Shown here: one piece after another, positions 1 through 8,289 of the stretch
Layout: each line of letters begins with the position of its first letter
How positions within the stretch are numbered: position 1 is the stretch's first letter
Assembly: GCF_026625645.1 (NCBI RefSeq)
Contig: NZ_CP113056.1
Coordinates: forward strand, 124,001 to 188,000
Direction of reading: 5' to 3'
DNA length: 64,000 nucleotides
DNA from: Ancylobacter sp. SL191
GTDB taxonomy: Bacteria; Pseudomonadota; Alphaproteobacteria; Rhizobiales; Xanthobacteraceae
The notes under the pieces: generated by a model
The model's input: only the letters and a program-made list of their open reading frames with translations
Databases searched by the model: none
What the model was told of the DNA's origin: nothing
Program-made: the position numbers and the translations under genes

Positions 1-169
1 GGTTGTTGTGCGCGGGATAGGGCGCGAAGTCGGCGGCGAGGCTCTGATCCATGAAGCCGAGCGTGTCGAGCACGTCGGCGACGTTCGAGGTGTCGACGGC
101 GAGGTAGCGGCGGCGGATATCGGCCTTCTGCGCCGCGGTGAGGGCCGGCGTGTTGTCTATCGGGGTCAT
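1..169 (-). CDS. RraA family protein (partial, C-terminus outside window)
   Basis: Only the first 56 residues are present. They begin MTPIDNTPALTAAQKADI and contain the stretch DTSNVADVLDTLGFMDQ, which is typical of the N-terminus of the RraA/HMG-aldolase family. Members of this family act as class II aldolases or oxaloacetate decarboxylases on 4-carboxy-4-hydroxy-2-oxoacids, and some bind RNase E. The start is supported by an AGGGAG ribosome site just upstream on the minus strand. It lies 17 bp after the SDR gene and is the last visible gene of the operon that begins at 7141. In that setting an aldolase or decarboxylase that finishes a catabolic route is more likely than RNase regulation. 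The assignment rests on a short fragment. Confidence 0.6.
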   Translation of the reverse strand, partial: MTPIDNTPALTAAQKADIRRRYLAVDTSNVADVLDTLGFMDQSLAADFAPYPAHNN

Positions 170-186
170 CGGGGGGCTCCCTGAGG

Positions 187-972
187 TCAGATGTTCGGCA
201 GATAGCCGCCGTCGACGCGGATCACCGAACCGGTGATGTAGGCGGCGCGGGCGCTGGCGAGAAAGGCGACGGCATCGGCATATTCCTCCGGCGTGCCGTA
301 GCGCCCGACGGGAATGGAGCCCGTGCTCTCGGCGACGACATCGTCGACCGGCCGGCCCTCGCGCTTGGCCTTCTGCTCATCAAGGAACCGGATGCGGGCG
401 GTGGCGATGCGGCCGGGCAGGATGATGTTGGCGGTGATGCCGAACGGCGCCACCTCGCGCGCCAGCGTCTTCGACCAGCCGACGAGCGTGGAGCGCAGCG
501 CGTTGGAGACGCCGAGATTGGGGATGGGCGCCACAACGCCCGACGAGGTGGAGGTGACGATACGGCCCCATTGGCGCGCCCGCATGTTCGGCAGCACGCG
601 ATCGGTGAGATGGATCACCGACAGCACCATGGCGCGGAACTGCGCATCCCAGCTCTCCGGCGCGACGCCATGGGCGGGGCTCGGCGGCGGGCCCCCGGTG
701 TTGTTGACGAGAATGTCGACCGGCCCGAGCGCCGCCTCGATCGCCGCGACGTGGGCGTCGCAGGCGTCGATGTCGGCGATGTTCCACAACAGCGGCAGCG
801 TTGCCGCCCCCCGCGCTTCGACTTCGGCTTGCGTGGCCTTCAGCGCCTCGGCGTCGATGTCGGCGAGGGCGACCCTCGCCCCTTCCGCCGCCAATGTCCG
901 GGCGATGGCACGACCGAGCCCGCCGCCGGCGCCGAGAACCAGCGCCGTGCGTCCGTTCAGTTCCAGATCCAT
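187..972 (-). CDS. SDR-family oxidoreductase lacking the usual Tyr/Lys catalytic pair
   Basis: A 261-aa Rossmann-fold protein of the short-chain dehydrogenase family. The nucleotide-binding glycine motif is altered: GAGGGLG at 14-20, where most members have TGxxxGxG. NNTGG at 90-94 replaces the usual NNAG. The serine region STSSG (141-145) is present, but the positions that should be Tyr and Lys read Ser156 and Arg160 (SNALR instead of YxxxK). C-terminal features (RYGTPEEYADAVAFLAS and ITGSVIRVDGG) are normal. This pattern matches the BKR-like SDR group known to lack the full catalytic tetrad. Activity may therefore be non-classical or absent. It sits 12 bp after the dehydrogenase gene, in the operon. 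Confidence 0.85.
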   Translation of the reverse strand: MDLELNGRTALVLGAGGGLGRAIARTLAAEGARVALADIDAEALKATQAEVEARGAATLPLLWNIADIDACDAHVAAIEAALGPVDILVNNTGGPPPSPAHGVAPESWDAQFRAMVLSVIHLTDRVLPNMRARQWGRIVTSTSSGVVAPIPNLGVSNALRSTLVGWSKTLAREVAPFGITANIILPGRIATARIRFLDEQKAKREGRPVDDVVAESTGSIPVGRYGTPEEYADAVAFLASARAAYITGSVIRVDGGYLPNI

Positions 973-984
973 GGGAATGACTTT

Positions 985-1845
985 CTACGACCCGACCCGC
1001 AGCGGCGCGTTCAGCTTGCGCAGGTAGGAAATGACCGAGAGGGCGGTGATGCGCCCGGTCTTGGGATTGTCGGTCGGCACGTTGGCGATCGACATGGTGA
1101 AGCTCGCCGAATCCGCGTCGACCTCGATCGTATGGGTGTTGCGGGTGAGCGCGGGATCGGCCCAGATCTCCAGCCTTGTGCGATCCGGCCCGATGCCGGC
1201 CAGCGCCAGCGCCACGGCGACGTTCAGATTGGCGGGAAAGCCGATCGCCGCCTCGCGTGGCGTGCCGTCGAAGACGCGCAGGGGCTCGGTGATGTCGTCG
1301 ATGGCGATGTCGTGCTCGACCAGATAGGGTGCGCCGACCAGCCCCTTCACCGGCTTGCGGGTGATCATGCGCACCGAGCGGATGTCGCCTTCAGCCGCCG
1401 CCGTCACCGCATCGAGCCCCAGCAGGGCGCCGGTCGGCACTACGATCTGGCCGCCATGGGCGCGGGCGAGTTCCACGAGTTCCTGATGCGCGAGGATCGC
1501 GCCGGAAGAAAGCACGATGACCGTCTTGCCGGCCCGGAGAAAGGGCTCGGCGATGGCCGGCAGCAGCGCCGCCGGCGCGCATTCGACAACGATGTCGGCG
1601 AGCGCCTCCAGTTCCTCGACCGGCACGACGGGCACCGGGCGCCGCAGATGCGCCAGCCGCTCGGCCGCGCGCATACGGTCATGGGCGGAGACCGCGACAA
1701 GCGTGCAGCCGGGCAGGCCCTCGTCGAGGGCCTCAGCGACGCGCAGGCCGACCGCGCCGAGGCCGGCGATGGCGACGCGACGCGCGCCCCTACTGTGATC
1801 GGTGGTGGCCGACATGCGTGCCGGCTCGGTGTCGGGAGAACTCAT
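985..1845 (-). CDS. Aspartate dehydrogenase-like NAD(P)-dependent enzyme
   Basis: A 286-aa protein of the NadX/aspartate dehydrogenase family. These enzymes oxidise L-aspartate or a related amino acid to an imino acid that hydrolyses to the 2-oxoacid. A Rossmann motif AGLGAVG lies near residue 27. Family signatures follow: PTGALLGLDAV, GFPANLNVAVALALAG, NTHTIEVDADS and a C-terminal NPKTGRITALSVISYLR. The start codon overlaps the stop of the upstream deacetylase gene by 4 bp (ATGA), which implies translational coupling. No nadA or nadC gene is nearby, so a catabolic role within this operon is more likely than NAD synthesis. The substrate is not certain. Confidence 0.85.
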   Translation of the reverse strand: MSSPDTEPARMSATTDHSRGARRVAIAGLGAVGLRVAEALDEGLPGCTLVAVSAHDRMRAAERLAHLRRPVPVVPVEELEALADIVVECAPAALLPAIAEPFLRAGKTVIVLSSGAILAHQELVELARAHGGQIVVPTGALLGLDAVTAAAEGDIRSVRMITRKPVKGLVGAPYLVEHDIAIDDITEPLRVFDGTPREAAIGFPANLNVAVALALAGIGPDRTRLEIWADPALTRNTHTIEVDADSASFTMSIANVPTDNPKTGRITALSVISYLRKLNAPLRVGS

Positions 1846-2750
1846 GACTGCGTGCCTTGCGTGGAAATATCCGCGGGTGCGGGAAACAGCGTCGCGTAAT
1901 GCTGCGCGCAGGCGCCCGCCGTGGTGAACCAGATGCGGTCGCGATGGCGGGCCAGCGCCTCCATCACCCGGCGGAACTGCCGGAGGCGGAAGGGCTGGCC
2001 GACGATGAAGCTGTGAATGGTGATGCCGTAGACGAGCGACTGGCGCTCGGATTGCGCCAGCATCTCCTCGAGATTGTCGATGGCCATGTCGGCGAAGGCG
2101 GTGGCGGTGCCGTCATGCAGCACCACCATCGGCACGTCGTTGACCTCATGCGGATAGGGCATGGCGAGCAGCGGGCCGCCAGCGGTCTTCATCCACACCG
2201 GCTGGTCGTCGATCGGCCAGTCCAGCGTGTAGCCGTAGCCGGCCTGCGCCAGCAGATCCTCGGTGCGCGCACTGGGATGCGCGCCGGGGCTCATCCAGCC
2301 GGCGGGGGGCGCGCCCTCCGCTTCACGGATTCTGGCCGTCACCTCGGCGATGATCGCGCGCTCGCTCGCCTCATCCATGCCGTTCTGGTGCTCGGAATTG
2401 GTGCGGCCATGGGCGACGATCTCGTCGCCGCGCCGGCGATGGGCGGCGACGAGTTCCGGGCAATGGTCGTAGCAGGCGCTGTTGAGCAGCACCGTCAACG
2501 ACAGGCCGTATTCCTCGAACAGTTCGATGAGCCGCCAGCCGCCGACGCGGTTGCCATATTCGCGCCAGCCCCAATTGTAGGAATTGGGGTGGCTGAGCCC
2601 CGGCGAATAGGCCAGCCCGAGCCCGGAGCCATAGGAGAAATGCTCCACGCACAGCGCGACATAGACGGCGAGGCGCTTGCCGTCCGGCCAGGAAAAGTCC
2701 GGACGGGCCGTGATGGGCGAATAGGCGAAGCGGTCATGGGACGGCAGCAT
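1842..2750 (-). CDS. Polysaccharide deacetylase family protein (PuuE/allantoinase-like)
   Basis: A 302-aa NodB-homology protein of the cytosolic PuuE-like branch. Visible features include WPDGKRLAVYVALCVEHF, the region YNWGWREYGNRVGGWRLIELFEEYGL, NSACYDHCPEL, EIVAHGRTNSEHQ, GWMSPGAHPS and late GITIHSFIVGQPFR. There is no signal peptide. Members of this branch hydrolyse cyclic or linear amides such as allantoin rather than cell-wall glycans. It lies 17 bp after the substrate-binding protein gene and overlaps the dehydrogenase start. The likely job is hydrolytic opening of the imported compound before the amino-acid dehydrogenase acts. The specific substrate is unknown. Confidence 0.8.
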   Translation of the reverse strand: MLPSHDRFAYSPITARPDFSWPDGKRLAVYVALCVEHFSYGSGLGLAYSPGLSHPNSYNWGWREYGNRVGGWRLIELFEEYGLSLTVLLNSACYDHCPELVAAHRRRGDEIVAHGRTNSEHQNGMDEASERAIIAEVTARIREAEGAPPAGWMSPGAHPSARTEDLLAQAGYGYTLDWPIDDQPVWMKTAGGPLLAMPYPHEVNDVPMVVLHDGTATAFADMAIDNLEEMLAQSERQSLVYGITIHSFIVGQPFRLRQFRRVMEALARHRDRIWFTTAGACAQHYATLFPAPADISTQGTQS

Positions 2751-2767
2751 GGCAAGGCTCCGGGCGA

Positions 2768-3721
2768 TCAGGGCCGATAATCGGCGGGGGCGACGACGAG
2801 GCTGAGGTCGATGCTGCCGACATTCTCGGGCGTGACAAGCACGGCGGGAGTGACCACCTTCGCGTCCACCTTGCCCTTGGTCGCGGCGGCGACCGCCTGA
2901 TCCAGCGCCGCCCTGCCCTGCGCGACGATCTGCTGGATCGAGGTGCAGGCGAGATCGCCATCCTTCAGCATCTGCTGGGCGGTGGGCGAGAGGTTGGAGG
3001 CCGACACCTTCACCGAACCCTTGCCGGCGCTCTTGAGCGCGGAGACCACGCCGGCCGCCATGTCGTCGGTGGCGCTGTAGACCCCGGAGAGGTCCGGGAA
3101 GCGCTGGATCCAGTCATCGGCGGTGGTCAGCGCGGCGTTGCGGTTGTCGGCGAGGCGCGACTCCGCGACGATCTTCACGTTCGGCGCGACCTTGGCCAGG
3201 GTGTGCTTGAAGCCCTGCGCCCGCAGGTCCGACCAGGCCTGGCCGCTCGGGCCGGCCATCATCGCCACCTCGCCCTTGCCGCCGATCGCCTTGGCCAGGC
3301 ACTCGGCCTGAAGCTTGCCCATGTCGTAATGGTCGGCGCTGACCATGGCGGCGAGCTTGTCCGTGTTGGGCGGCGAGGAGATGCCGACCACGGGAATGCC
3401 GGCCGCCACCGCCCGCTCGACGATCGCCTTCACCGCATCGCCATTGGTGGCGCCAACGATGATCGCGTCGACCTTGCGCTGGATCAGATCCTGGATCTGC
3501 GAGATCTGCTGGCTCGAATTGGCATCGCCGCCGGCGCTCAGCGTGACGAGCTTCACCTTGTCGGCCTTGGCGGCGGTATCGACACCGTACAGCACGGAAA
3601 TCCAGAAGGACGAGCCGAGATTGGGGACCGAGACCCCGATGACCGGTTCGGCGGCGAGAGCCGGCGCGAGGGTGGTGGACAGCAGCAGGGCGGCAAGGGA
3701 GGCGGCACGGAACAGCTTCAT
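2768..3721 (-). CDS. ABC transporter periplasmic substrate-binding protein (RbsB type)
   Basis: A 317-aa type I periplasmic binding protein. The N-terminal signal peptide is MKLFRAASLAALLLSTTLAPALAA. The mature part starts EPVIGVSVPNLGSSFW, the typical opening of sugar-binding RbsB-like proteins, and later shows QISQIQDLIQRKVDAIIVGATNGDAV and YSATDDMAAGVVSALK. The start at 3721 is chosen because it gives the signal peptide, has an AAGGGA ribosome site and overlaps the upstream permease stop by 4 bp. Further-upstream in-frame starts give arginine-rich sequence from another frame. It delivers ligand to the two permeases. RbsB-like proteins bind sugars, polyols, autoinducers or purine-like compounds, so the ligand cannot be read from sequence. 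Confidence 0.9.
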   Translation of the reverse strand: MKLFRAASLAALLLSTTLAPALAAEPVIGVSVPNLGSSFWISVLYGVDTAAKADKVKLVTLSAGGDANSSQQISQIQDLIQRKVDAIIVGATNGDAVKAIVERAVAAGIPVVGISSPPNTDKLAAMVSADHYDMGKLQAECLAKAIGGKGEVAMMAGPSGQAWSDLRAQGFKHTLAKVAPNVKIVAESRLADNRNAALTTADDWIQRFPDLSGVYSATDDMAAGVVSALKSAGKGSVKVSASNLSPTAQQMLKDGDLACTSIQQIVAQGRAALDQAVAAATKGKVDAKVVTPAVLVTPENVGSIDLSLVVAPADYRP

Positions 3722-4695
3722 TGGAATGTCCCTTTTTGTTGGAAGGTTCTGAAAAGGCGGGAAAGAAGGAAGCGCAGGCCCCTGTCCATCAGCCCTGAGG
3801 CGATGATCACGGCGCCGACGGCGATCTGGGCGAAGAAGGGCGAGACGCCGGACAGGTTCAGACCGGTGAGCACCACCTGGACGAAGGTCGCACCGGCCAG
3901 CACCGCCCACACATTGGCGCGTCCGCCCGCCAGCGCGGTGCCGCCGATTACCGCCGCGGCGATGGATTGCAGTTCCATGCCGGCGCCCTCGGTCGGCAGC
4001 CCGGCGCCGGCGCGGGCCGCCATCAGCGCCCCGGCGAGCCCGGCGAAGGCGCCGCAGAGCTGGTAGGCGCGCAGCTCGATGCGCCAGGGCGACCCTCCCA
4101 CCAACGCCACCGCCTCCGGGTTCGAGCCGAGCATCAGGAGGCGCCGGCCAAGGACGACGTGGCGAAGCACCAGATGGGCGAGGAGGATGCAGGCGAGAGA
4201 AACCCAGCCGAGCGGGGGCAGGCCGAGCACCGTGTCGAAGGCCAGCCCGGCCGTGTCCCCCGCCGCGAGGGGCACCGCCTGTCCGTCACCGGTGACGAGG
4301 AGCGCGAGGCCCTTCACCGCCAGCACTGTGCCGAGCGTGGCGACAATCGGCTGAAACCGGGCGCGCCCGATCAGCCAGCCATTCACGGTGCCACAGGCAA
4401 GACCGACCGGCACGGCGAGAAGCAGCGCCGGCAACCCGAAGGCGTTCGCCGCCATCACGCCCAGCGTCCCCGACAGCGCGGCGACCGCGCCGACCGAGAT
4501 GTCGAAGCCGCGCACGGTGATGGCGAACATCTGCCCGACCGCCAGCAGGGCCAGGATCCATATCTGGCCGGCAATGCTCAGCCCGTTGTCGAGCGTCAGG
4601 AAGCCGGGCGTGGCGAGGCCGAACAGGACCGATGCCGCCAAAATGGAGGCCGGCGCGACGAGGAAACGGGCGCCGCTGTCGCTGAGGGGTCTCAT
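3718..4695 (-). CDS. ABC transporter permease (RbsC type), second of two
   Basis: A 325-aa inner-membrane permease of the ribose/BPD_transp_2 family with about eight to ten hydrophobic segments. It contains ITVRGFDISVGAVAALSGTLG, the family pattern GGIDLSVGA seen in RbsC-type permeases, and TEGAGMELQSIAAAVIGGTALAGG, the conserved cytoplasmic loop. It overlaps both neighbours by 4 bp. It probably forms a heterodimer with the 4692-5639 permease, because the ATPase partner is a single double-domain protein. Confidence 0.92.
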   Translation of the reverse strand: MRPLSDSGARFLVAPASILAASVLFGLATPGFLTLDNGLSIAGQIWILALLAVGQMFAITVRGFDISVGAVAALSGTLGVMAANAFGLPALLLAVPVGLACGTVNGWLIGRARFQPIVATLGTVLAVKGLALLVTGDGQAVPLAAGDTAGLAFDTVLGLPPLGWVSLACILLAHLVLRHVVLGRRLLMLGSNPEAVALVGGSPWRIELRAYQLCGAFAGLAGALMAARAGAGLPTEGAGMELQSIAAAVIGGTALAGGRANVWAVLAGATFVQVVLTGLNLSGVSPFFAQIAVGAVIIASGLMDRGLRFLLSRLFRTFQQKGTFQ

Positions 4696-5639
4696 CGGGC
4701 TGTCCTCCCGGCGAGGCGCTTCAGCGCGGCCCAGTCCTTCTGCAGGCCGACCGACGCCAGCACCGCGAGGCCGAGCAGCACCAGTTGCCAGGCGACAGGC
4801 AGGTTGATCAGAACCACGGCGTTGTTGAGCATGGCGACGGTGAGCACGCCGAACACGACCTGCAGCACATGCCCCCGCCCGCCCGACAGCGGCAGGCCGC
4901 CAATGGCACAGGCGGCGATGGTCTCAAACGGCAGATTTGGTGCAAGGGCCGGCTGGCCGGAAGCGACGCGGCTCGTCAGGATGATCGCCCCGACGGCGCA
5001 GAAGGCGCCGGCAACCACGTAGCCGAGAAGGGTGATGCGGGCGACATCGATCCCCGCGAGCCGGGCGGCCAGCGGATTGGCGCCGACATGGTACCAGAGC
5101 CGCCCGATCCGGCCGTGGGCCAGCAGCAGATGCAGCGCGAGGCAGGCGAGCATTGCGGCGAGGATCGAGACGGGAATGCCGAGGACGCGGCCACGCGCCG
5201 GCCAGGAGAAGATGGCGGAAGGCGGGGCATCAAGCGGCAGGCCGCCGACCAACCAGGCGGCCGTGCCGGACGCCATCATCAACGTGCCCAGCGTCACGAT
5301 GACCGGCGGCAGCCCCATGCGCCCGACCAGCCAGCCATTGACCGCGCCAATGCCGATGACGCACGCGCCGCCTGCCGCCAGTCCACCGATCGGACCCGTG
5401 GTGGGCAGCACCGTGACGGTCACCACGCTGGCCAGCGCCACGGAAGCGCCGAACGAGAACTCGATGCCCCCGAGAATGATGACGATCGCCTGTCCGCAGG
5501 CGACGATGCAGAGAATGGCGGCGACGCGCAGCACGTTCTCGATATTGCCGAGAGTGGCGAAGCGCGGCACGAACAGGCAGCACAGCAGGAACAGGCCGAG
5601 GCAGACGAGCACTACCGCGGGCGGGCGTTTGATCCTCAT
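4692..5639 (-). CDS. ABC transporter permease (RbsC type), first of two
   Basis: A 315-aa RbsC-family inner-membrane permease. Family landmarks are VIILGGIEFSFGASVALASVV near the N-terminal third and PFETIAACAIGGLPLSGGRG in the later cytoplasmic loop. It differs enough from the 3718-4695 permease that the two are separate paralogues. It overlaps the ATPase gene by 4 bp upstream and the second permease by 4 bp downstream, so all four transporter genes appear translationally coupled. Confidence 0.92.
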   Translation of the reverse strand: MRIKRPPAVVLVCLGLFLLCCLFVPRFATLGNIENVLRVAAILCIVACGQAIVIILGGIEFSFGASVALASVVTVTVLPTTGPIGGLAAGGACVIGIGAVNGWLVGRMGLPPVIVTLGTLMMASGTAAWLVGGLPLDAPPSAIFSWPARGRVLGIPVSILAAMLACLALHLLLAHGRIGRLWYHVGANPLAARLAGIDVARITLLGYVVAGAFCAVGAIILTSRVASGQPALAPNLPFETIAACAIGGLPLSGGRGHVLQVVFGVLTVAMLNNAVVLINLPVAWQLVLLGLAVLASVGLQKDWAALKRLAGRTAR

Positions 5640-7141
5640 GCCGCGATGCTCCCCGATAGCGCCGACAGCAACGCCGCGCGCGGGGCGTCCTGCGGCAGCT
5701 CGGCGGCAAGCCGGCTGTCGCGCACCACGAGGTAACGATGGGCCAGCACCATGAGCTCGTCGAGATCGCTGGTCGCGACCAGGACCGCGAGACCCGCCGC
5801 GGCAGCTTCGCGGATGGCATCGTGGATGACGCTGCGTGCCGCGACATCCACCCCGCGTGTCGGCTCCAGAAGGACCATCGCCTTCAAGCCCGGCAAAGCG
5901 AGGCAGCGCGCGATGAGCAGCTTCTGCTGGTTGCCGCCGCTGAAAGTGGCCGCGTCCGCCTCGGGCCGCGCGGGGTGCAGCTTCAGCCGGCGCAGCAGCG
6001 GGTCGATCCGCTCCGCCTCCTCGGACGCCCGCAGCCAGCCAAGCCGCGCCAGATGGCCAAGCGCCGAGACCGACACGTTGCGCCGCGCCGAGAGCCGGGC
6101 GAACAGCCCCTCAGCATGACGATCGGCTGGCACATAGGCGATACCGAGTGCCGCCGCGCGCCGGCGGTCTCCGGGAGTGAAGCTGTGCCCCGCCACCGAC
6201 AGTTCCCCTGCGCCGACCTGCGCGCCGGCCAGCCACGCGGCGAGGGTGAGCGCGCCGGAGCCGATGAGGCCGGCGAGCCCGACGATCTCCCCGGCATGAA
6301 CGGTGACGTCGGTGCCGCCGCTTGCGTCGCGACGGCCGGCAAAGCCACGCCCGACCAACACCGGCTCGGCACGCGCGCACAGGCGCTCCGGCCCGGCCTC
6401 GACACCCGCGCCAAGCATGGCGTGGGTCAGTTCCTCGCGGTTGTGGCGGCCGATGGGCGCGGCGTCGATCACCGTGCGGCCATCACGCAGCACGGTGACA
6501 TCGTCGGCGAGCGCCTCAATCTCGTCGAAGCGGTGGGAGATGAACAGCGCCGCCGTGCCATTCGCGCAGAGCCGGCGCACGACGGCGAACAGCCGGTCGG
6601 CCTCGCCGGCATTGAGCGCGGCGGTCGGCTCGTCGAGCACCAGCACGCGGCAGTCGAGGCTCAGCGCGCGAGCCACCTCGACCAATTGGCGCTCGCCCAG
6701 CGACAATGTGCCGAGCGGCGCGGCAAGATCGACATTGAGACCGACCTCGGCCAGCCAACCACGGGCGCGGGTGGGATCGACGAGACGCCACCCCGCCCAT
6801 AGCCCGCTGCCACCGGCAAGAGCGAAGGCTGAGAGATTCTCATGCACGCTCAGTTCCGGGAACAGGCTGAGATGCTGGTGGATCGGCACGATGCCGGCGC
6901 GGATAGCCTGCGCCACCGAGCCGAAGGCGGCGGGTGCGCCGTCCAGATCGAGACGGCCGGCATCAGGCGTCACCGCGCCGACAAGGATCTTGACCAGTGT
7001 CGACTTCCCCGCGCCGTTCTCGCCGAGCAGCGCATGCACGCGCCCGCGCCGCAGGCTGAGCCGCGCATCGCGCAGCGCGCAGGTCGCGCCATAGGTCTTG
7101 GCGATGCCGGTGGCGAGGAGCGCTTCATCGGATGCGGGCAT
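5636..7141 (-). CDS. ABC transporter ATP-binding protein with two nucleotide-binding domains (RbsA type)
   Basis: A 501-aa fused ATPase. The first domain has Walker A GENGAGKST at 40-48, signature LSLGERQLVEVARAL and Walker B CRVLVLDEPTAALN. In the second domain the Walker A is degenerate (GLIGSGALT), as is usual for RbsA/MglA proteins, while the signature FSGGNQQKLLIARCL is intact. It energises the two permeases. It is the first gene of the operon; the 161-bp gap upstream separates it from the divergent LysR gene and holds the probable control site. Confidence 0.92.
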   Translation of the reverse strand: MPASDEALLATGIAKTYGATCALRDARLSLRRGRVHALLGENGAGKSTLVKILVGAVTPDAGRLDLDGAPAAFGSVAQAIRAGIVPIHQHLSLFPELSVHENLSAFALAGGSGLWAGWRLVDPTRARGWLAEVGLNVDLAAPLGTLSLGERQLVEVARALSLDCRVLVLDEPTAALNAGEADRLFAVVRRLCANGTAALFISHRFDEIEALADDVTVLRDGRTVIDAAPIGRHNREELTHAMLGAGVEAGPERLCARAEPVLVGRGFAGRRDASGGTDVTVHAGEIVGLAGLIGSGALTLAAWLAGAQVGAGELSVAGHSFTPGDRRRAAALGIAYVPADRHAEGLFARLSARRNVSVSALGHLARLGWLRASEEAERIDPLLRRLKLHPARPEADAATFSGGNQQKLLIARCLALPGLKAMVLLEPTRGVDVAARSVIHDAIREAAAAGLAVLVATSDLDELMVLAHRYLVVRDSRLAAELPQDAPRAALLSALSGSIAA

Positions 7142-7263
7142 GGGAATCCTCGCCCGGACACGGTCGGTCCGGGGTGCGTGCGACGATGGTGGCTGGCCGG
7201 TGGAAATCAGGTGCCGCTACGATGCCGGGCGGGTGGGCCTGTCACAAACGATTTGTTCGGCAC

Positions 7264-7290
7264 TCATGCATGATCTACGTTCATGCATGA
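7264..7290. promoter_or_regulatory. Twin palindromic operator in the LysR/ABC operon divergent promoter region
   Basis: The perfect palindrome TCATGCATGA occurs twice, at 7264-7273 and 7281-7290, with the centres 17 bp apart (about 1.6 helical turns). The second copy ends just before the GGAGG ribosome site of the lysR gene. Repeated dyads between a LysR gene and its divergent target operon are the usual arrangement of LysR binding sites. The position over the lysR leader suggests autorepression. The binding assignment is inferred and the repeats are seen directly. Confidence 0.6.
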
Positions 7291-7302
7291 TGGAGGTGCT
7301 GG

Positions 7303-8286
7303 ATGAGAAAGAGGCGACTGCCGCCTTTGAATGCGTTGAAGGGGTTCGAGGCCGCGGCCCGCCATCTCTCCTTCACGCGTGCGGCCGACGAGCTTCATCT
7401 CACCCAGGGCGCGGTCAGCCGGCAGGTGAAGGAACTCGAGGTCGAACTCGGCCAGGACTTGTTCGTGCGCCATACGCGGCGCATCGAGCTCACCGCCGAG
7501 GGCGAGCAGTTCTACCGCGTGGTGGAAGGGGTTTTCGACGAATTGGAGCGCGCCGCCTTGCGCCTGACGCGCCGGCGCAGCGATCCCGCCATCACCATCA
7601 GCGCGCTACCCACCATCGCCACCGTCTGGCTGATGCCCCGGCTGCACCTGCTGGTCGCCCGCCATCCGGAGATCGAGGCGCGTATCGTCTCCTCGATCGA
7701 GGCGGCGGACCTGCTCGCCCATGATGCCGACATCGCCATCCGGGTCGGCCGCCTGCCGGGCCGGCGCTATGAGCGCGGCCAGCCGCGCATCGAGCTGCCT
7801 ATGGTCACCCGCTGGGACGGGGTACATGCCGATGAACTGTTCCCGGATCGTCTCGTGCCGGTCTGCGTGCCGGCGCTGTTGACCGGCGAGGTGCGCGAGG
7901 CCGCCGATCTCCTCGCCTACCCGCTGATCCACACCACGACGCGGCGCTATGCCTGGCCCGACTGGTTGCGGGCCAATGGCGTGCGCTACGAGGCGGAGAG
8001 CGATCCGCACCTGCAATTCGGCCACTTCTTCATGGCGCTCGATGCGGCGCGGCAGGGCCGCGGCATCGCCCTGGTGCCCGATATCCTGCTGGCGCAGGAA
8101 GAGGGCGCGCGGGGCCTATGCATTCCCTATTCCAGCGAGATAGCGAGCGCGGGCGAATACTATCTTCTCATTCACGAATCGCGGTTGGAAGATCCGCGCG
8201 TACAGATCTTCCGATCCTGGATGCTCGATGAAGCGGTCGCGCTGCGCACGCACAACATCACGTCCATAGGAGAGCGGCACCCCTAA
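7303..8286 (+). CDS. LysR-family transcriptional regulator (GcvA-like)
   Basis: A 327-aa regulator. The N-terminal winged HTH reads LPPLNALKGFEAAARHLSFTRAADELHLTQGAVSRQVKELE in pieces typical of the GcvA subgroup. The effector domain follows, with ITISALPTIATVWLMPRL and the late motif GRGIALVPDILLAQE. A GGAGGT ribosome site lies 5 bp before the ATG. The gene is divergent from the transporter/catabolic operon starting at 7141 and almost certainly controls it. The inducer is probably the imported compound or a breakdown product. Confidence 0.92.
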   Translation: MRKRRLPPLNALKGFEAAARHLSFTRAADELHLTQGAVSRQVKELEVELGQDLFVRHTRRIELTAEGEQFYRVVEGVFDELERAALRLTRRRSDPAITISALPTIATVWLMPRLHLLVARHPEIEARIVSSIEAADLLAHDADIAIRVGRLPGRRYERGQPRIELPMVTRWDGVHADELFPDRLVPVCVPALLTGEVREAADLLAYPLIHTTTRRYAWPDWLRANGVRYEAESDPHLQFGHFFMALDAARQGRGIALVPDILLAQEEGARGLCIPYSSEIASAGEYYLLIHESRLEDPRVQIFRSWMLDEAVALRTHNITSIGERHP

Positions 8287-8289
8287 CCC

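Noticed and set aside
571..1899. Long plus-strand open frame of over 400 codons across the dehydrogenase genes
   Set aside because: It is antisense to three well-supported genes, rich in Arg/Gly/His low-complexity sequence and has no conserved motif. Long antisense frames are common at this GC content.
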